Below are positions 16,099 to 25,300 of a DNA stretch of 60,552 nt, piece after piece. Location: the NCBI GenBank assembly GCA_035296965.1, contig DATGZX010000166.1, positions 1 through 60,552 of the forward strand, in the 5' to 3' direction. Every line of letters starts with the position of its first letter. Position 1 is the stretch's first letter. Position numbers and translations under genes: made by a program. The stretch comes from DATGZX01 sp035296965 (GTDB taxonomy: Bacteria > Planctomycetota > Planctomycetia > Gemmatales > Gemmataceae). Under the pieces are notes generated by a model. It saw nothing but the letters and a program-made list of their open reading frames with translations, was not told where the DNA came from and did no database searches.

Positions 16099-18990
16099 AT
16101 GGCCAATCCGCGAATTGACGGACTGCTGCAGCACGTTCGCGCAGCGCTTACGGAACGGAAGTTTGGCTCCGACGCGGAGCTGCTCGATCGTTTCATCGTG
16201 CACGGCGATGAGAAAGCATTCGCAGCCCTGATGCAACGGCACGCGCCGCTCGTCCTGGGCGTTTGCCGGCGCGTGCTCCGGCACGATCAGGATGCCGAAG
16301 ACGTGTTCCAGGCCACGTTTCTCGTCCTTGCCCGGCGTGCCGGGGCAATCCGCCGGAGAGCGTCGCTGGCTAGTTGGCTTTACGGGGTGGCCTATCGCCT
16401 GGCTCTGAAGGCGCAAGCAGCGGCCGCGCGGCGTTCCCTTCATGAAAAGCAGCTCCCGCCGCCAGCACCCCGAGACTCTGCCGCGGACGTTACCTGGGGT
16501 GAGCTGCGGCAAGTGCTCGATGAGGAGTTGGCTCGTTTGCCGGAAAAGTTTCGAGCCCCGCTGCTCCTGTGCTACTTCAACGGCCAGACTCAGGACGAAG
16601 CATCCCGGCTGCTGGGCTGCAAGGCGAGAACCTTTAAAGCGCGCCTGGCCCGCGCTCGCGGCCTGTTGCGCGGGCGACTCGAGCGGCGCGGGCTGACACT
16701 TTCGACAGCCCTGGTCGGCCCGTTGCTCGGCCCGGAAGTCCCTTCAGCGAGCACTGTGCTTTGCCAATCCACGGTGCAGGCCGCGAAGCTGTTCGCGGCC
16801 AGGGGAGCCCTCAGTGGTGCGGTCTCCGTCCGCGTCCTGGCTTTGGTGGAAGGAGGATTGCGAGCCATGTTCGTCACGAAGTTACTCGTCGTCAGCGTCG
16901 CGCTGTCGGCCTTAGCATTTCTCGCTGGTGGGGCGGCGCTTGTCGCGAGCAGGGCAGGGCCGACGACAGCCATCCCGGTTACGGCTCCTGCAGAGAATAC
17001 AGAACAGGGGCAGCTTACCGACCGGTGGGGCGACCCGCTACCGCAAGGCGCGATTGCGCGACTGGGAACGGTGAGGTATCGATATCAGGCCATTGGTGCT
17101 GCGTTCCTCCCCGACGACGAAACGGTCGTCTCCGCGAAGGAGGACGGTGCCATTCAGCTCTGGGCAGCGCACACCGGCCGACTAGTGCGTGAGATTAAAC
17201 CCGGGCAGTTACAAATACGGCGGGCATTTGCCGTCTCGCGCGACGGAAAAAGCGTGGCCGTGAGCGGCTCCTTGTCCGAGCCACCGAATTTCGTCTGGCG
17301 GTCGGTTGTCCGCGTGTATGACGTTTCGACGGGCAAGGAGGTGCGGACCTTCGAGCGAGATCTTCGCGATGGAGTGGAGACCCTTGCCTTGACGCCGGAC
17401 GGAAAGTTCCTGCTGACATTAGGTGGGGAGGGGAAGCTGCGCGTGGAAGAGGTCGCGACCGGTCTTGAGCTGCTCGAACATCAATTCCCTGGGGATATTC
17501 AACCCCACCTTGCCTTATCTCGGGACGGTTCCACTCTAGCCTTGGCTTCTGGCCCTAACTCCCGAAAGCTTTTTGTTTGGAAGTGGCAAACCGCGGAAGA
17601 GCCACGAGAATTTCGGACCGCCGCGGGCTACCGAGGCGGAAGAGTGGCTTTTTCAGCCGATGGCAAGCTCCTGGCAGATTGTAGCGATATCGACCCGGTG
17701 GTTAGGATTTGGGATGTGCAAAGCGCCCGGTTGCTGCGCAAACTCCAATTGCCGGACCTCGAGTCCTATCGTCATGGGCACATCGTGTTTAGCCCGGATG
17801 GCAAAATGATGGCGGCCTCGGGCATTTCCGCCAATGGGTTGAACAGCGCCGTCCATCTTTGGAATCCAGTGACGGGAGAATTCTTGCGGCGCTTGGATCT
17901 TGGCGGGGGCCCGCTGGACTTCTCTTCGAACGGCCGCCTTCTCGTCGACGGCTCGCGCGTGTGGGATTTTGTCGCTGGCAGGGAGCTGTCCGCCAACGAT
18001 CAGGCTCCTTGGGGCGAGGTGCTGCGCATAGCGACGGGTGACAGGGGCTTGGTGGTGACAATCTGCGGCGAGAAGGAAATATGCATCTGGGATGTGGCCT
18101 CCGGGCGATTGCAGCGCCGGCTCGCGCAGGATGGTTGGATACGCGACATCGCTCTTTCCCCCTCAGGCACGAAACTCGTTTCGAGCAGTCTAACGGACAA
18201 TTTGGTTTGCCTCTGGGACACCGCCACGGGAAAGAAAATCTTCGAGCTTCCAGGCCACGGCCGGCTCGGCGGACGCCGAGCTGTCGCCTTCACTCCGGAC
18301 GGTAAGTTCTTCTTCTCATGGGGCGACGACATGTACTTGAGGCAATGGAGTGTAAAGACGGGAAAGGTCTTCTTGGAAAATGCAATCCGCCCAACAGGTA
18401 TCCCTGTGCCTGGCGAGGACGAAGAGGAGGCTATCAGGAGGCATATGGTGTTCGAAGGCATTATGAACGGCATTTTCTCGCCTGACGCAAAGCACTTGGA
18501 CCTGCAGTCCATGGACCAGGTTTTCGTCTTCGAGGTTGCCACCGGAAGAGAATTGCGGCACTTCTCCCGAGAAGGCGGTTACTCAAGTGGGCAAGCCGTC
18601 TCTGCCGATGGCAGGCTGCTTTTGACCAGCACCTTCGGCAAATCTGTACAGACCAAGCTGCCCGATGGCATGATCCAATCTTCGACCCCCATGTATCACC
18701 TCGTCTCCTTGTGGGACCTGGATGCGGGCCAATTGAAGAAGCAACTCAGTGTACCGGAGCAGATGGCTGGACCGGTCGCCTTTTCTCCCACCGGCAAATT
18801 GTTTGCTGAGGCATCTTCCAAGCCAGGTGCGCACATCCGTGTCTGGGATCTATCGGGACAAACGGTGTGGGCGGCCGAAGGTTTTGCTGGTGTCGTGCGC
18901 TCGCTGGCCTTCATGCCTGACGGCAAGCAATTGATCTCCGGCATGGACAACAGCACTGCGCTCGTCTGGGATATCACGCAGAAACCTTAG
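16099..18990 (+). CDS. ECF RNA polymerase sigma factor fused to a WD40 propeller
   Basis: This 963-residue protein has a sigma region 2 (about residues 28-115; DAEDVFQATFLVLARRA, then SWLYGVAYRLA) and a region 4 helix-turn-helix (about 140-190; LPEKFRAPLLLCYFNGQTQDEASRLLG). A hydrophobic segment follows at about 260-282 (LLVVSVALSALAFLAGGAAL), then some 680 residues of WD40-type repeats (SPDGK, LWD and IWDV motifs). The sigma part should be cytoplasmic and the propeller outside the membrane. This matches the planctomycete ECF01-Gob type of membrane-tethered sigma factor. ATG 16099 follows GAGGAG; a TTG at 16084 is less likely. The next two genes on the same strand also encode propeller proteins. 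Confidence 0.9.
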   Translation: MANPRIDGLLQHVRAALTERKFGSDAELLDRFIVHGDEKAFAALMQRHAPLVLGVCRRVLRHDQDAEDVFQATFLVLARRAGAIRRRASLASWLYGVAYRLALKAQAAAARRSLHEKQLPPPAPRDSAADVTWGELRQVLDEELARLPEKFRAPLLLCYFNGQTQDEASRLLGCKARTFKARLARARGLLRGRLERRGLTLSTALVGPLLGPEVPSASTVLCQSTVQAAKLFAARGALSGAVSVRVLALVEGGLRAMFVTKLLVVSVALSALAFLAGGAALVASRAGPTTAIPVTAPAENTEQGQLTDRWGDPLPQGAIARLGTVRYRYQAIGAAFLPDDETVVSAKEDGAIQLWAAHTGRLVREIKPGQLQIRRAFAVSRDGKSVAVSGSLSEPPNFVWRSVVRVYDVSTGKEVRTFERDLRDGVETLALTPDGKFLLTLGGEGKLRVEEVATGLELLEHQFPGDIQPHLALSRDGSTLALASGPNSRKLFVWKWQTAEEPREFRTAAGYRGGRVAFSADGKLLADCSDIDPVVRIWDVQSARLLRKLQLPDLESYRHGHIVFSPDGKMMAASGISANGLNSAVHLWNPVTGEFLRRLDLGGGPLDFSSNGRLLVDGSRVWDFVAGRELSANDQAPWGEVLRIATGDRGLVVTICGEKEICIWDVASGRLQRRLAQDGWIRDIALSPSGTKLVSSSLTDNLVCLWDTATGKKIFELPGHGRLGGRRAVAFTPDGKFFFSWGDDMYLRQWSVKTGKVFLENAIRPTGIPVPGEDEEEAIRRHMVFEGIMNGIFSPDAKHLDLQSMDQVFVFEVATGRELRHFSREGGYSSGQAVSADGRLLLTSTFGKSVQTKLPDGMIQSSTPMYHLVSLWDLDAGQLKKQLSVPEQMAGPVAFSPTGKLFAEASSKPGAHIRVWDLSGQTVWAAEGFAGVVRSLAFMPDGKQLISGMDNSTALVWDITQKP

Positions 18991-19138
18991 TTCGAGTTTC
19001 GCAGATTTTGGAAGGGAAAACAAAAGCGGCGGAAAAGCGCCGCACTCCAAAAGTGACTTCTTTGGACTGCGGCGCTTTTCCGCCGCTTTTGTTTCTCTGT
19101 TTTGCAGGCCCCTAAGTCCGCGTTTCGCACATTTTGGA
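18985..19138. repeat. Giant perfect hairpin flanked by direct repeats
   Basis: Perfect 25-base arms occupy 19020-19044 (ACAAAAGCGGCGGAAAAGCG and on) and 19068-19092. A 6-bp inner stem TCCAAA/TTTGGA sits inside, and GU-tolerant pairing extends outward to about 19014-19098. The hairpin is flanked by 28-base direct repeats, 18985-19012 and 19111-19138, sharing TTTCGCA.ATTTTGGA and matching at about 24 of 28 positions. The first copy includes the stop codon of the sigma-WD40 gene. It could act as a two-way terminator or be an inserted element; no long T-run follows. Confidence 0.75.
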
Positions 19139-19172
19139 CAACGATGGCTGACCGGCTGGGAGGGCTTTCGCT

Positions 19173-20420
19173 ATGCCTTATGGACATGTCGTGGTCACGC
19201 TCCTTCTCTTCACTTTCTCACTCGCAACGGACGACGCGCCCGAACTCTCGCGCCCTGTCCAAATCCAGTGCCAAGGCAAGCCGCTCGACGTGCAGCGCGA
19301 AGGTCATGCCGCACCCTTCCTAGGCGACTTCTTCGAGGACGGCACAATGGCGCTGCTTGTCGGACAGTACGACGAGGGTCGGCTGCGCATCTACCGCAAC
19401 ACCGGCACACGGACCAGGCCGAAGTTCGATTCCTTCACCTGGTTCGAAGCCGATGGTAAGCTCGCGCGCGTCCCTGAAGGTTGATGCATCGGCTTCACTC
19501 CACAGTTGGTGGACCTGGATGGCGACGGCCGCAGCGATGTCATTTCGGGCTCCTGGCCCGGCGAGATTTATTTCTTCAGACGCAAAGGCGACGGGACCTT
19601 CGCCGCCGGGCAGAAACTGGCGGACAAGCATGGAAAAACGATCAACGTCGGCTCGGCCTCGGCGGCCTTTGCCGTCGACTGGGACGGTAACGGCACGATC
19701 GACTTGATCGTCGGCAACGTCCTGGGCGAGGTCTACTTCATACCCAATGAAGGCAAAGGTAAGACACTCGCGTTTGGGACGCCGCGCCAGCTCGAAGCCG
19801 GGGGGCAACCCATCAAGGTCAACGGCGATGCGGCCCCTGTCGTCGCGGACTGGGACGGCGACGGGAAACTCGATCTGATCCTCGGCACGGATGAGGGGAG
19901 CGTTCTCTGGTATCGCAACATCGGCACCTCCCGCGCGCCCAAGCTGGAGGCGGCTCGGACACTGGTCGGCAAGAGCCCCTTGGGTTGGGGCAGTGATGAC
20001 CAACGCCAACCGGGCGACTGGGGCCTCCGCGTCAAGCCATGCGTCTTCGACTGGGACGGTGACGGTCGCCCCGATCTTCTTCTCGGCGATCGCTGCGGCA
20101 GCTTCAGCGCGAAGCCAAATCAGACCGAGCAGGAAAAAAATGAAGAACGAAAAGCCAACGACCGGCTGCCCGAGCTGCGACGTAAATGGGCCGACGCCTT
20201 TCGGCGCTATCGACAGGCGAGCGTGATACCGGTGCAAGAATCGCCAAGCATGAAGCAGCAGCGGGAAGAAGCTCTAGTTGCGACACGCGCGAAACTCCAG
20301 CGCTTCAAGGACGAGATTGTGGTTGTGCAAGAGATACAGGGTCGCTATCGACCGGGCTATCAGTCGCATGGCTTTGTTTGGTTGTTTCAGCGCACGACCT
20401 CCGCCAAGAGAGGACCTTGA
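19173..20420 (+). pseudogene. VCBS/FG-GAP-repeat protein with an in-frame TGA
   Basis: One reading frame runs from ATG 19173 (preceded by GGGAGG) to 20420, except for a TGA at 19482-19484. Read through, it gives 415 residues: a signal peptide, four or more VDLDGDG/DWDGDG calcium-binding FG-GAP repeats, and a C-terminal helical segment ending HGFVWLFQR. Residues before the TGA (RVPEG) and after it (CIGFTPQLVDLDGDG) continue the same protein. A single base change from TGC would explain it. The choices are a nonsense mutation, two separate polypeptides, or selenocysteine insertion. A small stem-loop (TCCAC/GTGGA, loop AGTTG) lies at 19499-19513. A pseudogene is the default call. Confidence 0.65.
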
Positions 20421-20425
20421 GGACG

Positions 20426-21637
20426 ATGAAACAGATTTCGAAACTACGCTGGCTCAGTTTGGGCACGCAGCTCTTTCTTCCGGGAGTTGTGGTAAGTGTG
20501 GCAACGGTACTGGTCTCGGCGGCTCGCGCGCAGGGTCCTGATCAGCCTCATGTTCGCACCGTGGCCTTTTCGCCGGATGGCAAGCTGCTTGCATCTGGCA
20601 CGGGTGAGCCGAAAGAACCGGGCACGGTGACACTCTGGAATATCTCCATGCGCCGGCCTCTTTGGACGTACCGCGAGAGTGCTGGGGTTCCAGCGGTCGC
20701 CTTCTCGCCTGACGGCATGACCCTCGCGGCGGCATCATTCAACAACACGGCCACACTACTGGATGCGGCCACGGGCGCGGTGAAGGCCACGCTCCACCAT
20801 CCCAAGGAAGTCCGTTCGCTGGCCTTTTCACCCGACGGCAAGTCGCTCGCGACGGCGTGCTGGGACCGCCTTATTCGCGTTTGGGATGTCCAAAGCAGCT
20901 CGGAAAAGCTCACTTGCAAAGGCCACAAGGACCGGATTTCCACCGTCGCTTACTCGCCCGATGGAAAACTCTTGCTTTCCGCCGGCGGAAGCGACGGTGC
21001 CAAGCTCTGGGACGCGGCAACCGGAGCCGAGAAGCAAACCTGGAAGCACGGCGGGTTTTATGTTGCCTGTGCTGGATTCTCCCCCGACGGGCGCTGGGCG
21101 ATCACCGGCGGATATGATGGAACGGTGCGCGTCTGGGGCGTCTCCACGGGTGAGTTGCGCGCCCGCTTCAGCGGTGTTGGTGGCGTTTATAGCACTGCTT
21201 TTTCTCAAGCCACCCGTACCCTCGCCGTTAGCAGTAATTCCCGGGAAATCGGCCTCTTCCCCTTGTCATTTCAAGAACCGACGCCGAAGGAATTGGAGCG
21301 CATCCATATGTTCCTGGTCAAGCTGGACGATGATTCCTACGAGGTGCGCGAGGCCGCTAGCAAGGGTCTGGTGGAAACGGGTTTCGTTGCCGAGCCCGAG
21401 TTGCGCCGGGCCGTGAAGGAATCCCCGTCAGTAGAAGTGCGCATCCGGGCACGGCGCGCGCGCGAGGAGATGCTCTCCAAGCCACTCAGAGTGCTCCACG
21501 GACACACTGACCAGGTGGAAACTGCAGCCTTCTCTCCGGAAGGCAGCGTTCTGGCAAGCGGCAGCAAGGACGGCACGGTGCGCCTTTGGGACATGGCAAC
21601 CGGCAAGGAACTCGGCCGGTTGACGCCGCCGAAGTGA
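20426..21637 (+). CDS. Exported WD40-repeat protein with a HEAT-like insert
   Basis: The 403-residue product has an N-terminal signal segment (LFLPGVVVSVATVLVSAARA) and at least seven WD40 repeats with the characteristic FSPDGK and VWDV or LWD pattern. Between repeats six and seven is a helical insert of about 60 residues (DDSYEVREAASKGLVETGFV and on) that resembles a HEAT-type repeat often spliced into planctomycete WD40 proteins. ATG 20426 follows GAGGAC and lies 5 bases after the stop of the preceding VCBS gene, so the two form an operon. The probable role is a periplasmic scaffold; partners are unknown. Confidence 0.82.
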   Translation: MKQISKLRWLSLGTQLFLPGVVVSVATVLVSAARAQGPDQPHVRTVAFSPDGKLLASGTGEPKEPGTVTLWNISMRRPLWTYRESAGVPAVAFSPDGMTLAAASFNNTATLLDAATGAVKATLHHPKEVRSLAFSPDGKSLATACWDRLIRVWDVQSSSEKLTCKGHKDRISTVAYSPDGKLLLSAGGSDGAKLWDAATGAEKQTWKHGGFYVACAGFSPDGRWAITGGYDGTVRVWGVSTGELRARFSGVGGVYSTAFSQATRTLAVSSNSREIGLFPLSFQEPTPKELERIHMFLVKLDDDSYEVREAASKGLVETGFVAEPELRRAVKESPSVEVRIRARRAREEMLSKPLRVLHGHTDQVETAAFSPEGSVLASGSKDGTVRLWDMATGKELGRLTPPK

Positions 21638-21667
21638 TAGAGCAATCACGGCATTGCTTCCCGCGCC

Positions 21668-21875
21668 GGGTGCCATGCTTTCAGGCCACGGGTTGGCCAA
21701 AGAAATATTGCTCGCTGGAAGGCCTGAAAGCATGCCGAGCAGCCAGCAGCCCGTCCGCCTCCATGGGGCACAGGCGGTCAACGAAGTGTCCTCCTGTCTT
21801 GGGGCACGAACATGCTTTCGGCCCGTCGGCGTGTAGGATTACTTTCAGCAGTTGGGGGCCGAAAGCATGGCACCC
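21668..21875. repeat. Composite palindromic element, CATGCTTTCGGCC family (copy A)
   Basis: The ends are inverted: GGGTGCCATGCTTTCAGGCC (21668-21687) and GGCCGAAAGCATGGCACCC (21857-21875). Two internal blocks repeat the motif in opposite orientation: GGCCTGAAAGCATG near 21720 and CATGCTTTCGGCCC near 21811. The element is therefore two hairpins side by side. A second copy with the same order of blocks lies at 30010-30183. Here it abuts and truncates a sigma-factor coding sequence. Confidence 0.7.
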
Positions 21876-22080
21876 GGCGATAGGCCTCAAGCTGCGTTTC
21901 CTGGACGACATCCGACGCGTCAACTCGGGCCTGGATGCCAGGGTCCAGGCGGCGGGCGACGAAGCGTCGCAATCCGGCCCGGTGATGGGCGAAGAGCCGG
22001 TCGAATGCGGTCCTGTCGCCGCCTCGGATCACTTCCAGCAGGCGCCTGGTCCGTGCCGAATCGGCGTCGGAATCGGTCAT
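21778..22080 (-). pseudogene. Truncated ECF sigma factor
   Basis: The minus-strand frame from ATG 22080 (preceded by GGGAGG) encodes the beginning of an ECF sigma factor: TRRLLEVIRGGDRTAFDRLF, then RRLDPGIQARVDASDVVQET and QLEAYRR, which is sigma region 2.1-2.2. After about residue 69 the frame enters the palindromic element and continues as meaningless sequence (VPCFRPPTAESN) to a stop at 21778. Regions 2.3 to 4 are absent nearby; only about 30 bases separate the element from the WD40 gene. It is therefore a remnant, probably cut by insertion of the element plus a deletion. The stretch 22081-22349 upstream shows no gene. Confidence 0.75.
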
Positions 22081-22349
22081 GCCGGCCTCCCGTAGTACTA
22101 CCTCCCGAGTCTTGGCCGAATGTGACAGGGCGATCTGCCCTAGCTTCGGCGCGAACCTGGTGAAGAACCGGATGATGTGTATTGTCGCGACCAGGCGGGC
22201 GTACTGCAATCCGTGACATTGGGCGGCGCTGGCGGTCGGGCTGGGAAGCGCCTCGGACGATATCGGGAGGATCCTCGGGCCCGAAGGCAAGCGGAATGCA
22301 CCCAGTTTTGCCGAAGTGGGTCTGGTCCGGGTTAGCGCATGACCTATCT

Positions 22350-25300
22350 CTACCGAACCGTGCGCGCCAGCCGGAATCCATCGTTCATGCGCTCCTCCAG
22401 AGGCTTTAGATAGTTGCGAGCCGCGGAGCGGAGGAACTTGCCGGTGCTGAGAAACGAGCCGCCACGAATGACAAGAAGATCCTTGTCCTCGATAATGAAC
22501 TCCCGGACATCCGGGGCTTGGTGGCTCCGAGCTGGTTCATAGATTCCATAGCGGTCCTGGCACCAATCCATGACGTTGCCAAGCATGTCAAAGAGGCCCC
22601 AATCGTTGGATTTTAGATCGGCCACCGGCCAGCTCTGATTGGCAGAATTGGCAAAGTACCAGCCGTAGTGCTTCAGCAATTCCTCCGATTCCCCATAGAA
22701 CCGGCTGGTGACTGCCTCCGCGCGACTGGCGTATTCCCACTCCGCTTCCGTGGGCAAGCGGTAGCCCGAGCGCTCGAACCAACGGGGGGCGAGCTTCATG
22801 CCCTGCTCATACCTTCCGTCCTTGTTGGGCAGGTAACACCACTCCTCCTCAGGCAAGCCTTCCATCTGGCTCATCCAGTTACAGTACTGGGCTGCCAGAT
22901 ACCAGGATACATTGTTGATAGGGCAATCCTTCCTGGGAGAGAACTGGACGGCATACGGATGATCCTTGCGAAAACGCAGAAACTGCTCGACGGTCACCGG
23001 CGTGGCGGCGATGGCAAACGAGCGCTCGATGCGCTCCCGGTGTTGTAGCTGGTCGCTCGGGACACGGTTTGCCTCGGTTAATGGCGAACCCATGAGAAAG
23101 TCCGTTGGTCCGGCCAGGACCACCATGGTCTGCCCCTGGGAATTGACGTACCACTCTGGACCACGGGACTGACCCGGCACGATTGCCAGAGCGCTCCGAA
23201 TGTGCTCGATTTTCAAAGCACGCTTCCCCTTGTCTTGCGCCCAACCCATCTGGGTCTGTTCCAGCCAGGATTCCTGATTCCAGCGCCTGAGCACCCATTG
23301 GACCGCGCTATGAAGGCCGGCGTCGGGGGCGGCGATGTACAGCTCTCGAAGCTTGTCGAGCGCTTGCGCACGCTCATTCGGAGAGAGCGTAGCACTGTCA
23401 AACTCGCCCAGGGCCAACACCAGCGCGCGCTTGACCGACACGTCGGGTTCTACATTCAATCGCCTTAGGATGACACTCGGCGACACTCCGAACTGACCAA
23501 AACTGTGAATCAGAAAGCTCCGCAAGGTTGGATCGGGACTGTGCCGTAGGTGAGGCCAAATGCTGTCCGGCCTATCCATGCGCAGAAGCGCCACGGCTGC
23601 CCTTACTTTGCGCTTGGCCAACTCCTCCTTGGCCGACTCCTTTGCGCCGGGGGGCGGCTGCCTGGCAAGTTCCAGCGATAGCGCATTTAGCGCGGGCTCA
23701 CTGTGATCCTTAAGTTTTGGAAACAGCACGGCGAACTGCCTGGGGTCGGCATCCAGGAGCAATTGGACAAAGAGGTCGGGTTGCAGGGAGGTATAGTCAG
23801 CCAGGATGTCGGCAGCCTGGGATCGTTCGGTCTCGAGCCGCTTCGGATTGCGAAAAATGGATTCCAGGGGCGTAAGTAATTTGGCACGCACCGGCCGAAG
23901 TGAATCCATCCAGGTCCCGAGGTAGACCGCCGGCACGTTGACCAGATGGTTGGCGGTCTGCACCTGTACTTCGGCCCAGCGCGGGTTGTCAGGGTCGAAC
24001 TTGGCGAGCGCGCAAGCCGCACGCAGGCGCTGCTCCTTCTCCCCGCTGGCGGATTGTGCCATTTTGAGCCAGAGCGTGTCCAGCAGCTCGGCTTTGTATG
24101 GCGTCAAGGCATCACACAGGGTGGGGACCTCCTGGGGCAGGGCAACGAGCAAGCGGTCATAAAGATAGCCGGCCTGAGCAGGATCCACCGGCAACAGGGC
24201 GAGACTCGTATGAAGTTTCTGGGGCGAACCGTCGGCTGCTCGGGCGTTTTCTTCCTTGAGCAAGGGGTCGATCCGGGGTCGCTGATTCTCCATCTCGACA
24301 ATGATCCCCGGCACCTGGCTGATATTGGCGTCGAGAAGTCGCTTGACCAGCCCAGCTGCATGGGCGGCCTGCTTGTGTTCGGTGATCTGCTGAAGAATTC
24401 CCATCCCAAGCGCAGACGCGAGCAGGAATCCAGCCAGTAGAATGAGGCAGCGCAGCGCATGATGCCGAGTTGCCTTGCGCATCATCGTCCGTTCCGACTC
24501 TGTCCAGCTCTTCCTCTCGGTAAACCAGAGAAGGCCCACCCAGTGCAGAAAGGAAGGCAATTGGCGGTTCTCGGGCCGAGCACTCCAGACCGAGGCACGG
24601 TCCGCGAGCGCTAACTCTGCCCGGCCGCGTCTGGTCTCCTTTTGCTTGCGTGTCAACCAGTCGCGTAACGAATGAACCAGATAATCATGAGTGAGCTGGT
24701 AGTGACGAGTGGCGAGTGGCGAATCATGAATGCCGAGAGAATTGCCTTTCCCCTCGCTCGCCACTCGCCACTCCCCACTCGCCACTCCCTCACGGTCAGT
24801 CGGCGTGATGAGGCGGACTTCGCCATCGAGGATTTCGAGCACGGCGTCGAATTCCTTTGGAGAAGCTGCATAGCCTGAGGCTTCCAGCAGCTCGGCGTAG
24901 CTGCGCATGTGGCCCTTGATATCTGAGCCTGATTCCGGAAGCAGGGCCTTCAGCACTGCTCGGACGGCCTGCTGACGATAGCGATGTTCGGGAGGAGCGG
25001 TGGGGGCGCTGAAGGTTTCTTCGAGGTAGGTCGCGCCGACGCCCTCGGCGCCGCCTACTGCCCGCAACGACGCAAGGGTCCACGGTTTAGCCTTCATCAT
25101 CTCCGCGAACACTGCCAGCCGCACGCAGTTGACCTTGCCCTCCTGAGCCAGGCCCAGCGTGGCCTGTTCCAGGAATTGCCGCTGTTCCTTGCCGAACTTC
25201 TCGCCGCCTGCGGGAAGGGCACCAAATGCCTGTCCAAGGAGAGCCAGCACTTTCTCGGCATGCCGGATCGGGAACAAATCCACGGCCGCGGAGTTCTGTC

